From Chromera velia (Eukaryota; Sar; Chromeraceae), in the NCBI GenBank assembly GCA_018398765.1, contig JAHBMJ010004113.1, forward strand, positions 1 to 64,000: a DNA stretch of 64,000 nucleotides, given 5' to 3'. Shown here piece after piece: positions 37,301 to 49,019 of this stretch. The position numbers and the translations under genes were made by a program. Under the pieces are notes generated by a model. The model saw nothing but the letters and a program-made list of their open reading frames with translations. It had not been told where the DNA came from and ran no database searches. Position 1 is the stretch's first letter. The number at the start of each line of letters is the position of its first letter.

Positions 37301-40300
37301 ATTTTTTAATTCTGTATGAATGAACATAAATTCACTCAGGTGCTGGGTGATGCCCCTCTGTTGAGACGGTTGGATGAGGACCAAAAAACAGGACTGAGGA
37401 GGGGGGGGGAGGTGGCTGCATCGGGGGGAAGACAGGGAGGGCAGTACAGGGACAGCGGCCGCGGGCTTAGGCGTGTGTCGGCTACTTTGGGGGTCATTGC
37501 CAGGGGCCTGGAGCATCTTTTGGCGAATGAAGAGGGATCCGGGGGGGCAGCTGTAAGTACACCCTGCATGCATGCAGTGGAGGATATGTATCTATCGATA
37601 TGTGGTCTGACTCATGCATGAAGGAAGGAAGAGCTAGCGTGTTTGTTTGCACTCCCCATACGATGATGGAGTTATTTTGGAGCATTTTTGTTGATGACGC
37701 GCACGCGGTTCGTCTCTTTCTGTCTTAGTCATCCTGTGTGGCTGCCTGAGTATGTGGAGGGCACATCCAGTGAAGGTAAATAAATCAGTGTGGTATGCAC
37801 GCTTCTGCTCAGAGGCTTTGTACATCCCGGCATACTCCACCTTGCGTGAGAATATGAAAGATTTTGATGGATCTGTGGGTACCACTTCTCTTCTGTTGCA
37901 ACTTCGGTTGTCTTACTTCTTTGTTCCTATTTGACATTTGTACAAATGGCAGTAGAGGGGAACATTTGTTTGTACTGACTCTCCGTGTATTGCGACATGT
38001 TTTTTTCTTGGCTGCATGTGCAGATTTTTTGCGACTATCGATGGACAGAAAAGGAGGGAGAGGATGCGAGCAGAGAGCGCTCAGGAGAAGAGAAGGAGAA
38101 TGAGGAGAGGGAGAGGAAGTCGGAGGATAAGCAGCCAAACACAAACACAACTGGGGGGATTGAAGAGGGGGTCCTCTCTTTTGTTCGCACGGATCCTTTG
38201 TCGCCCTTTTTTTCTCTCATCAACGGTTCTTCTTCTGCCTCTTCTTCGTTCTCCCCGCTTTCAGCACACAAGCAGAAGAAGGATGGGATGGCAGAGCAGA
38301 GAACAGAAGGAAAGAAAAGAGGAGGGGGCCGATCTGTCGTCGCACTTACCAGCTGCCTCTCTCTAAGCCTCAACAACGACAATGACGTTGACTGCCTCCC
38401 TCAGTCATCGGAGGCTGCTGGGTCAGAGGGTGGTGCTAGGGGGTCGAGGCACTCTCATCCGGTTTCCCCGCCGCTGTCTCCACTCCGAGTTGTGCGTCTT
38501 GGGTGTCCTTGGAATGTCACCAAACAGGTGCATGGGGGGGGGCCTACTGGGAGACGTGCATTCGCAGTAGACGGAAGGGAGGAAGAAAGGAAGGAAAAAA
38601 AGGGAAGGGGAGAAAGTGAGAGAATTCACCATGCGACGAACCGCTCTCTGAACCGTTGCATAAGTGCCCTGCCCTCATGAATTCCAGCCCTCGACGTTCT
38701 TCGTTTTTAATTCCGGTCTTCCTTCCTGCAAGTGGACCTCCCTGCCTGCCTGCCTGCCTGCCTGTCTCTCTTTCGTCCTGTTAGTCCACCTGTGTCTCGA
38801 ATTGTGCTTGTTGGAACGCAGCAGACCACATGCAAAAAAGCAATCCTTCCTTCCGGCCTCCGATTTGCTTGCAGCTCCTATGCAAAGTACTCAGGCTCGG
38901 TCGTGATTCCTCAAGACGAATTCCCGGAGACACAGAGAGAGGCCGCAGTGAGAAGAAAGGGGCAGTGGGAACAGGAATGCTGAGACCGGAAAAGAGCGAG
39001 AGAGAGGAGGAGAGGAGGAAGCAGAACGGCATCTCGTCTGGCTCTTTCTTCCCATTTCTCTCGCACTGTGGAGAAGAGTCAGGGGAGTCTTTAGTGGACG
39101 TCTGTGCGGCTGCTGGCACGGTCAGTTTCCTTTCTGCTCTTTCTTTGTCTCTTTTCGCTTCTTTCTTTCTTTCTTTCTTCCTTTCACTCTCCCTCTGTCT
39201 CTCTCCTTTTCGCTCAGTGTGCGTATGTACGTTTTCTTTACTTCCCTGTCGGCCGGCTTCCGTTCTCTTCCAGTCAAATATTTGGTCAATTTGTTATTCT
39301 TTCTTCATATTCCTTTCCTTCATTCGGTTTGCATGCATGTGTAGGGTGGGGTCCTCTGTCTGTTTGGGTCCCCCTCTCTGATGCGGTCCTCTGTCCGGGC
39401 CTGGACGCGTGAGAGGAGAGCTGTATGTGGCACGGGGGTGTCCGCAAAGGACCCCGGAAAGCTCCATGCAGGACGTGGGTCCGTGAAAGCGAATTCCACT
39501 GCAACAGTGTGGGAGCGCCTGACCGCTGTTACACGCGTCTTCGTGGAGAGCCAAGACAAAGACCTCATTACTCTGCTGGAGGGAGAGACGGAGAGTCGAA
39601 TCTATTCAAGAGAGGGGAGAGCACCCGTTTGCGGAGACAGACAACGGACTGCAGTGCCCCCCTCCCTTTTTGTCGGAGTCGATCGTGAGGAGGATATTGA
39701 TAGGGGAATGGAGATGGTGGACATGATCCGCGAGGAGGACCCTTCTCTTGACAGAGGCGGCAAAGGAAGGAAGAGAGGCAAGCGGGGGTCGGGGGACGGG
39801 GACGCTGTCTCGGACACTCGAATGGGTTCGTTCGTCGGCAACATGCCTGCATGCATGGGATCATTTGGCTTTTGTCTGCATGCACTCTGTGAGTTTTTCT
39901 GAAATGAAAAAAGGGGAGTGGGGTGATTGCATGGGTCTGGAAGTTGACTCGGCCTTTTTTTCGCTGTTCTTTGCCCTTTATCTTGTCTTTGTTCTTTTCT
40001 CTTGTTTCCCGTTCTTTCTGCTCCCCGCGATCTCTGTTTACTTCTCTCTTGTCTTTCCGTGGTCCAACCTCGTCAATTAATTCCCTTCATTCTGTCCTGA
40101 GCTGAGCTGGGCTAGACTGCTCTCCCTCTCTCTCTGTCTCTCTCCGTCGTCCTGGCCCCTTCGATCTTTCCTTCCTTGCAGGTGCTCTTCTGGCCTTCAT
40201 CGACTCGTGCACCTTCTCAGGATCCGACTGCTGCACCGGGGGAGGGGGAAAGAAGGAGAACCGAAGAAGAAAAGGGAAACTCCTTCTGGCGGCAGTCGGG

Positions 40301-40451
40301 TCAGTGGAGGCCTCACGTGGTAGGCCCAAATGACATTCCTTCTGTTTCCTTCATTGTCTCGTTACCCAATTTGGTTAATTGTTCTCCTGCCTCTTTCCAC
40401 ACCGGCCCGTCCGTCTACTTGCCTGCCTGTTAGCGTGTCTGCTTGTGGGTT

Positions 40452-40516
<65 letters not shown>

Positions 40517-40600
40517 TTCTGTATGTGTGTATGTATGTATGTGTGTGTGCGTGTGTGTGTGTGTGCGTGTATGTATGTGTGTGTATGTGTGTGTGTATGG

Positions 40601-40633
<33 letters not shown>

Positions 40634-43600
40634 CGTGAGTTGGATGGACGCCTTGAAGGTCGCAGACAGGCGAAGTTGGACTCTTTCGGTCGCGCGATTC
40701 AATCTTTTGGTACCCTTTGAATATCTTCGTTTTCTTTCAATGACGTCTACGTATGCATGAATGTATACATACCTGCATGGGTGAACGTTGCAGTGGGCCC
40801 ACAAGTGAGGTTCTCTTTGGTCGGCTTCACTCGGGGGGCACTCTCCTCTCGATGCATGACAGTGGAAGCTCGGCCTGTCGGTCTCCTTTCTCTTCTGCCG
40901 TGGTATCCTGGTGGCTTCGTCGGTCCGGTTTTGACATGGAGAATCTTTTGCGAATGGGATTGGGGGGGAGGAGTAAGGCAAGAGGGTCTCTTTTGGCAGA
41001 ACGGAGAGAGGTGGAGACAGAAACGCAAGGAGGCAGTTTTCAGCAGAGTGTTCTTCGGACTTTGCTTTTGAACTCTTTGGTTGGGTCTTCTTCCAAGTTG
41101 ACTTCTTCCTTTGGCGGTCGGGGTCCGACTGCTGCCCGTGGAAGAAGATCTTGTGCCGATTTGGTGTTCCAGTTGCCTTTCGGAGGCGAAGCAATTTTGG
41201 GTGTCTGCCTTCGTGGAGTTGTCTTATGTGGCGCCCCACTTCCCTCCTTGGAGGTTCGGTCGTGCATGCCTTTCTTTTCTTTCTTTCTTTCCTTTCATAA
41301 CACAAATTGTTGTGAACCGGCCGCGGGTTTCAGTGGCTGTTGTCTCCTTTTTTGTCCATGAGAGCAAGTGCGTAAAGGAGACACGTGAAAAAAAAACAAA
41401 AACTGAACCCTCGTTATTCTTGTTCTTGAGTTTTGAGGTGGGCCTTCTTTCCTTTTTGCAGTGAGAAGCGATGGAGAAAGAAATGAGTGGTCGGACTGTT
41501 AAGAGGGGGGTGCTTGAGGTTCTGTGGGCTCCCCCCCGTTCTGCAACTCTGAAGCATGCAGGCAGGCAGGTTCAAATGAAGCATGGGTGCATGAAGAATT
41601 GCAGAGTGAAATGTGCCATCGAGTGGCTGAGTTTTTTCCATCGAGGGACGGGGGACTGAAGAGAGATCGAGTGAGCTGTTCGAGTTCGACACGCAGAGAG
41701 TCGGGTCTTCTGGGTACTCGGCAATCCGCAGACAGGGAGGGGGCAGGGAAGGAGAGAAGTGCGATGAGCGAAACAGGAGCTGCGGGTGAACTTTCGGGGC
41801 TCTCTCTCGAGAAGGTCAGGGAGGAAGGAGTTTACTTTCATACAGAGACTGTATGAAAAGGAATCTCTCGAGAAGGTCATGCAGGGAGTAGGGAAGGAAT
41901 CAGTTCGGGTTGGGGGAGGAGAGGCTGCATGGTTGAATTGCATGAGCTTCTTGTGGGTTGGTTGATCCATCGATCGATCGATTGTGTTTCAGATCAACAG
42001 CCTGCGTGTGCAGCATGTGCATGCATGGGGGGGCGGTCCTGAATGTTCTTTTCAAATGAGAGAAAAACATCGCCCTGACCATGATCCTAGCAACGCCAGG
42101 ACCATAGAAGCTGCATGCCAACGTGCGGGCGCATGCACGTTCCTGGCCTGCCTGCCTGGCATGCCAACGTGCGGGCGCATGCACGTTCCTGGCCTGCCTG
42201 CCTGGCATCCCACTTCATTCCGGTCCGCGGATCGAGCCAGAGAGTGACGGGGGCCCCCATGCACCCCAGCCGGCCGGGTGATGTTTGGGCGCCACGTGGG
42301 GCAGACACGCGCGTCCTTGGCCCCTGCAAATGAAGAAATGCAGACAGACTGCTGCATGTGCACATACATTGTTTTCTCTGCATGTATGCATTTCTCTTCT
42401 GCAATTTCTGTGTGCAGCAAGTTTTCTGGCCCCTCCGCGAGACTGTCGCTTCAACGGTCGCGATTTTCCTTCAGGCAGTCGACGACGAGAAATGCCACAA
42501 GCTGATGGTGGGTGGGTTTTCCTCTCAAAGGGAAGGAATTGAGGGCAGATGGATGCATGGTCGATGGAGAATTTGTTCTTTGGTCGTCTTCTTCTTCTTG
42601 CGTGGTGGTGTGACTGACATTCTCTTTCTCTCCCTCTTCTTGCTTGTTGACGTTTTTTCTTGTGCGTGTCGCATTTTCTGTCTGTCTGGATGTTTTTTCT
42701 TTTTCTTCACCAAGCACTGTGTGCACTTGACATGACATGAGGGAAGGCCGGGAACCAATACACCAAACAAGCTTTGGAAAGAAAGGTGCTGTTGAAGGGA
42801 ATGAATGCGTGTTCTGTAATACACATTGATTTATTCGAGACGAGCTTGATTACTGCAAATGTACATAACGAAAGAAGTGCATCATGTGGCTGATTGATAT
42901 GCAGCATGAAAGTGAAAAGGACGGGGACCGTCAAAGAAAAGCGAGCGGTCGACGTTCTGACTCAACAGAGTCTCTCCGGTTCCTCATCTACCTTGACATT
43001 CCCATGGACGGAGGTCCCGTGTCGGCCCCGCGTGGGAGTGGGAGCACGTCAATGGATGAAGAAGGGATCGGGCTCTCTCTGTCAGAGAGAGACAAAGGGA
43101 CAGCCGCACCCTCAAACTCAAACCCATTGCCTGGTATCTCGTTGTGTGGACGTACCAGAGGAGATTCCGAGAGTGTGCCAGAAGCCTGTCTAGGTCTAGC
43201 TACTTCGTTTGTTCCACCCACAGTGTGCCTGGGTCTAGGGGGCCAGGGGGAGTGCAGAATGCCCCGGGGACTCGACACGCAGCCAAAGGGCCTACTCACG
43301 CAACGACTTGAGGAATTTCACGGCGGGGTGGCTGTGGAGGCTCTCGGATCCAAGGGGGGCAGTGGACTTGAGAGGGGCGGAAAGTTGGGGGCACATTCGC
43401 TTCCTTTTGAGGGTCTCGACGATCTGCGCGATATTCTCAATGGCATAGATCTGAATGCCCTCCTTCCGTCCAGCACTCTAGAGAGTGCGCCGTCTGTCGC
43501 AGTAGGGTCTGTATCTGTCCGTCAGGTTTCTCTTGGTCTGAGTGCCGCTCCTGGGTTGCCCGACACTGCGCCGAGGGCGGGGGCACTCAGTCTGGACACA

Positions 43601-46600
43601 CTGAACAGCGGTGGGAAGGGTGGTAAAGTTGAGCACAAAGTCGAAGAAGTGAGGGGAGGAGAGAAGGGGCGCGGTCAGATCGAGACGGGTGACCGTTTTG
43701 GTTCGTTGACAGAAGTCCAAAGTCGTACAGAGAGAATGGGGGCAAAGGAAGAGAAGAAGATGGGAGAGGGTGGGAGGATTGGAGCGACGATGGGAGGGCC
43801 AGAGAGACAGAGGGAGAAGAAGAATGAACGGACGCGAGGTGAGAGCCGGAAAAGAACACAGGCCAACGGAAGCCGAAGCCTTCGGGTGACATCGGGAGTG
43901 TTGAGCACATGGATGAGGTCAGTGAGAGAGTCAGTGGGTGGGTGGGTGGGTTCATGTCCTGGATTGAAGACAGGATGAAGTCTGCTCTTTCCTTCCCCCC
44001 CCCATCATGACGTGCGATGCTTGTTCTTCCCTGTCTCTCTGTCGTTTTTTGTTCTCCTCCAGTTTGCCTTTTGGCAACAGATTTTTCTGAATTTCCTTTC
44101 TTGCCTGCCCCAACTTTCTCTTCCTTCATTTCTCTTGCGCGTTTGTTCCTTTGTTCGACCTCCCGCTTTCGCTTTTCGTTTCCTTGGTACCATGCTCGCC
44201 TGGAGGGAGAAGAAGAAACACATTATCCGTCTTCATCCGCATCCGTGCATGTGTTTTTTTTCACTCTCTCTGCATGGGTCTCTCTCGTTCGTCCAAGAGA
44301 TTCATTCGAATGATCGAAGTTTGGTACCCGAAGTTTTTTTCTTTCTTGCATTAGTTGTCATTCATTAATGTTTGTGATGGCACGTCTGCAGAGACCTTTT
44401 CACGGAGCCTCAAAGGCCAAACACCACCAGTCCGGGAGGATCTATCCATAGGCCTGAACGAAAGGTGACAGTCGGAGAGGAGCTTCGGAGGTTCCTCCAG
44501 GGCCTCGGCCGCACCTCCAGACCATGCAGCTCTTCCTTTTCCACAGCAGAGATGGAACCTGACGGGAAAAAAAGAGAAGATGTCCAACAGACGAACCCCC
44601 CCACCTCCTTCAGAAGAATCCCCTCACACTCACACGCACCTCCTCAGAAGATCCCCACGTTTACCCCCGAGTCGTCTTTCACCGCTGGGTCCTTCACCCC
44701 CTCGATCTCACGCAGAGCCGCCCCCAGAAAGGCCGAGTTAGAGTCCCATAGAGAGAAGAAAGGACAGCCTGTAGTTGAGAAGCAATTGCTGCCTCAGCAT
44801 GAGCCAGTGCAAAGGGGAGTGAACGCAGGGAAGCAGAAACTTCCTGAAATTGACCAACTGGTGGATACAACCCCGCAACCCTGCCTCAAACCTCCCCCTT
44901 CCCCCCCCGCTTCCTACTGCGACTCAACTGTCCTCTCTCGGAAGGTCCTGTCTGATTTGCCTATGCAAGAGAAGCCCACGACCTCTTTTCCACAAAGCTA
45001 CCCAGCGGCATCTCTTCTACCTGAGCGCCCACAAATTGAGAAAGCAGGAGCAGCACAAGGCACCCATAAGGAAAGCAACGTCGCCCGTCTCATACAGGCC
45101 CTCCATCGAAAAAAAAGATGTGTGGAACATTTGCCTCTGCCACTGCCTGCGCAACCCATCTCATCTAAAGCGACTGCAGAGAGACAGACTGAGTCTCCCC
45201 TCCATCAGTCAAACAACTCCCACACGTTCCCGCTGCCCTGTCCCTCGCACAAGACCCCAAATGCCCCCGCTAACGTTCCTCAAAATGGTCAACTAGACTC
45301 TTTGCAAGGGCAGAGAGAGAGACGGCCAGTGACCCAGATCCCCCCCATGCAAATCCTGTCTTCGAATCCGAAGACAGTCAGACAGCCATACCCACCGACG
45401 CCCTCCGAAATTATCTTACAAACTCGAAAATCGCCTCCAGAAGGAGTGTCCAGAGCAGAAGGGGGATGGGAAAACTCAAAGACCTCAGCAGGGTCGCCTT
45501 CTTCGTTCACTCCTTGCTTGCTCCCCCACCCTCTCAGCTGCAGACCGGAAAACGGACAGCGGAATCAGGGAGTCCACAGCCAAAGCCGTATACCCCCACC
45601 CGGACTTCCGGCTCCATGGAGTCGAGGCAGAGAAGCAGAAAAAGAAAATTTAGAACGAGGAGGCGACGGGGGTTCCGCCTCGAAGCCCCCTTCTGGCCTC
45701 GCAAAGCCGCAGGCAGAGGTTTCTTCTGTTCACTCTCTCTCAGCAGATGGGGAAGCAGAGCCGCCTGCCTCTGACAGGGAACAGCAGAAGATAGGAAAAG
45801 AGACCCACGTCGGTAGAAAAATCGACCGAATGAACAGAGGTGGTGAGGGAAGTGGGAGTGGAGAGCAGGAGCCTCAACCGACGAAGAGGGAGACGGGGAC
45901 CCCGGCTGAGGTGTTCGCACGTGCCCTGGGAAAGAAATGGAAACCGCCGCCTAGACGCAGGGTTGCAGCAGTGCCGGTTGTGACCACAGCCTGGCCTACA
46001 ACCCTGCAGGGCAGTGAGCGAGAGAGTAAAGGAGATACAGGAGATACCGTGAGAGAGGTAAACAGCTTGCAGCTGAAGAATGGAGATGGAGAGAGAAAGG
46101 CAGCAGCTGTCTGTGTAGGGGCAGGAAGGGAAACCTTTCAGGGTGGGGAGACGGAAGATGTCGGTTCCCCTACCCCCTCTTCGTTTTCCAAAGAAAACCC
46201 AGAGAGACCCCGCGCTGCCATTGGCAAGTTCCCTTTCCCACCATCTCATGCTCGATTCCCATTGACCGAAGCTCATTCAACTGTCAACAAACCCCAATCG
46301 AATCAGAATCACTCCAGGGGCCCTCCACTACAGCCCGGGTCTTCCTTTCAATCTCCTCTGCAGCCTGATCTTCAGCAAACCCCACAGTCAGCTGTGCCAT
46401 GCGCGCCAGCAGACATGTGGCGACGTGAGCGTGGGCACCAGCAGCAGCAGCAGCAGCAGCAGCATCGGTCTCTGTTGCCAGGGAGCGGGGCCTCAAAGAA
46501 ACATGTGCAGCCTAGTGTGCAGCATGTTCTTTTGTCGTCTGTGCAGAGGAGGAGAATGGAAGAGAAGCCACAGCCCCTCCCACTTCCAGATCGAACCGGG

Positions 46601-48340
46601 CACCCTTTCTCTTTCCATCAGGGCATTGTCAAGGAACCACCGAGGGTCGGTGCGGGAGCGTCCAGGTTTGTGGGGGTGCAGTCAGGGCATGGTCAGGGTC
46701 AGCATTCGTCTCTTCGAGTCAGCCCTGCGCAAATGTTTCGAGCCGCCGCCGCTGCTGCTGGCAAGGTGCTTTCACAGGGTCCTGCCGTCTCCTCTCACCA
46801 GGATTCGGAGACGACATTGAAGGCCGAACCCAGTGGTGCTGCAGCTCCCCCCCCTGTCCTCGATTTGGCCTCGATGATGCGACGACAGCAGACACTGAAA
46901 GACAGAGAGCGAGAGGGCACAGGAGGCAGAAAGCACGGTGCAGAGAGAACGGCAGCAGACAGGCTGCAGCGTGAGATTCCAAGTCGAACAGAGCAAACAG
47001 AAGATTTGCTCCGAACGAAAGCCGACTCTCAAGACCATCTTCGCACCTCATGCGCTGCCTCATCTGTTCCTCCACCTCCTCCCCAGCCTGACAAACAGAA
47101 ACCACAAAGCTCAGCAGCCCCTCCCAGAGAGATCCCTCAAGCCGTTCAACCCCCTCTTCCAAATCAGTATTCACACCCCCCGCAGGCTGCACCTGAAACG
47201 TCTAACCTTCCCCTCCCCAGGACTTCCATGCAGAGGGGGCAGGTCTCTGAGAGAGGCGCGGCAGAGGCAGAGGCAGAGGCAGATCGAGAGAGAGAGAAGG
47301 AGCGCCCGAAGATCCGATCATGGCAAAAAGCCCCCCTTCCTCGTCGTGCGGGGGCGGCACAGAAAGAGAAAGTCCAAAAGCATTCTTCGAGGCCTCCTCT
47401 GAGTCAGCCTCTCTCCCACGCATGCCCTCGTCCTCCTCTTGCACGTCCCCGGACACACCTCCCCCTGTTCACTACTGCAGCACGTGCAGGTGCTGGTAGT
47501 GCTTTGCTGACACAGCTGGGGGGTTGCTTGCAGGAGCAGGAGCAGAGAAGCAACGGTGAAAAGAAGGACAAGGCAGGGGCAGGGGAAGAAGATAAAGAAG
47601 CCCGGCGGATGGAGAGGATTCGTGAGACGGGGGGGGGAAAGCAAGGGATAGGGACTCTAGGGGGGCCAGGGTCACTCGCTCTCTCTTCTTCAATTTCATT
47701 CGGGAGGGAAGAGGCGCCTCAGCACAGACAACAGCAGATGTTCCCCCTGCCACCCCGCGGCTCCTCAAAGGAGAGGGAGAGGCAAAGGGAGCGGACGAGG
47801 GCTCTTCTGCTTGGGTTGGGGTCTAGCAGGGGTCTGATTGATGTAGTGTCCTCTGCTGCTGCTGCAATTTCATCCGTTGGACAGGCAAAGGGAGGGGACG
47901 GACAAAAGAATGGAATGGGTCCTTTTGTGTCTGCTGTTGCTCAGCGAGGCCGCGGAGGAGGGCAGGAACACAAAGACAGACAAGAGAGACCCCCCAACGC
48001 TGCTTCAATGCAGACGTCCCGCCCTGGGCCTGGGCCTCCTCAGCAGAGCGTGGGCGTCTGCGGCATGATGGAGGAAGAGGGCCCGTCTCCAATCGTGCCT
48101 CCCTCGAAGAGAACCAAATCTGTCCATTTCCCCCGCCCATGCAACAACCCACGCCTGAGAGGCCAGCAGACCCACCCCGCAACCGAGTCTTCTGCCCCCC
48201 CGCCCCCCCTTCCGAGTCACCCTTCTCCTTCATCCTCCAACCAAGCCGGCCCCCTCCAGCCGCCTGCCGACTCTAAGAGGGTGCAGCCAGGGTCGCAGAA
48301 GAAGAGAAAGAGAGATCCGAGCTCGGACTCTGACTGGTAA
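34375..48340 (+). CDS. Giant Rad3/RTEL1-FANCJ-DDX11-type pseudohelicase with Fe-S cysteines and disordered C-terminus
   Basis: Exons 34375-34542, 34817-35743, 36060-36251, 36883 to about 37134, 37340-37552, 38024-38527, 38875-39120, 39345-39825, 40182-40299, 40794-41253, 41566-41814, 42418-42507, 42905-43917, 44392-48340; phases match throughout (about 2,950 residues; a small exon at 41993 is possible). Family landmarks: RGIPFHLAFP; DLLIECAPSTETLETVVYAS, where ESPTGTGKT should be; LCIHNTVS, IEC, SSCGC and RCPFYATE (Cys about 151, 166, 225/227, 262, the Fe-S set), with DLEDLHKEG before the last; ICTHQMILD; VVLYGLP in place of the DEAH box; GESLVDVCAAAGTGGVLCLF (motif IV); GALLAFIDSCTFSGSD (motif V); LRGVVLCGAPLPS; EAWVHEELQSEMCHRVAEFF (motif VI, arginines lost). 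The last 1,650 residues are P/Q/S/R-rich and disordered, ending SSDSDW. The fold is kept and ATPase activity is not expected. Confidence 0.75.
37291..37324 (+). mobile_element. Possible decayed palindromic element in an intron
   Basis: TTTCTTTCAT on the left and AATTCTGTATGAATGAA on the right resemble the two arms of the elements at 15.4, 18.9 and 41.8 kb. The left arm is degraded and no flanking duplication is visible. It lies just upstream of the acceptor of the exon at 37340. Confidence 0.3.
40453..40630 (+). repeat. CT / CTGT / GT microsatellite in an intron
   Basis: Sense-strand CT, CTGT and GT/GTAT repeats inside the intron after the exon ending at 40299. Confidence 0.85.
41803..41879 (+). 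mobile_element. Palindromic element flanked by perfect 16-bp duplication of exon end plus donor
   Basis: 41803-41818 is the end of the exon at 41566-41814 with its donor (TCTCTCGAGAAG|GTCA). The same 16 bp recur at 41864-41879. The intervening 45 bp hold a perfect 10-bp inverted repeat with 3-nt spacer at 41836-41858 (TTTCATACAG, AGA, CTGTATGAAA). Use of the distal donor would add 61 nt, shift the frame and reach a stop, so the proximal donor must be the functional one. Confidence 0.7.
42113..42204 (+). repeat. Perfect 46-bp tandem duplication
   Basis: The unit starting GCATGCCAACGTGCGGGCGC occurs twice in direct succession (42113 and 42159), in an intron of the giant gene. No mismatch was seen, so the duplication is recent or an assembly artefact. 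Confidence 0.85.
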
Positions 48341-49019
48341 CCGCATGCAGTGTTGCGAGGAAGAAGGACGGAAGGGAAAGGTGAGAAAGGGGAGGAGCAG
48401 AGGTTAGTGCCTGGCGTTTTCAAAATAGTTGTGAAGAGATCACGGAGGGCGGGAGCAGCGGCTCTTCACAGCAGCGTGGGTGATCGAATGGATAAGGATG
48501 AGAAAGGACACAGGAGAAAGAAGTCTGAGAAATTACATTGGTTTTGATTGACGCATGTCGTTCGTGCAGTCTTCGATTTTTTTCTTTTTACATGCACCGG
48601 CAGTACTGAATTTCTCTTATGCCAATGGCTAAGTCAAGAATGAATTTCGATGAAACAACCTCAAATAAGACGTAAAAATACGTAAAAGTGAATGCTAGAA
48701 TGAATGATCAATATCATTGAATGACTTATCATAGACTTATGAACACTGGAATCATGCTTATGCAGTCTATCATGCAGACGTTATCACTCTAGGGTTGGGT
48801 ACTAAAGTTTTTTTCTAGTTATCACTACTATACTAGATTCACTAGCGTTATTAATAATTAATATACTATCGCCGATACTAGCTGTTGCATGCTAGTCGAT
48901 ATAACTAGGTATTAGCAATATCATATCTAGTTTTATACTTTTTGCTAGGCGTATCACAGCAAAAAAAAAAAAAGTATACCAGAACTAATTGGCTTAAATT
49001 ATTTTTTTTTTTTTGTGCA
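48341..49019. other. 3' flank of the giant gene, then AT-rich DNA
   Basis: 48341-48550 still has mixed composition (3' UTR or a short frame). 48590-49019 is AT-rich with no gene. Confidence 0.4.
48945..48959 (+). repeat. Inverted repeat arm, left (CTAGGCGTATCACAG)
   Basis: Exact 15-bp inverse complement of 51582-51596. It is followed by an A run, AGAACTAATTGGCTTAAATT and a T run. The right arm has a similar core (A run, GAGAACGGGCTTAAATT, T run). This looks like the two ends of a small inverted-repeat (MITE-like) element split by the LINE between them. Confidence 0.5.
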
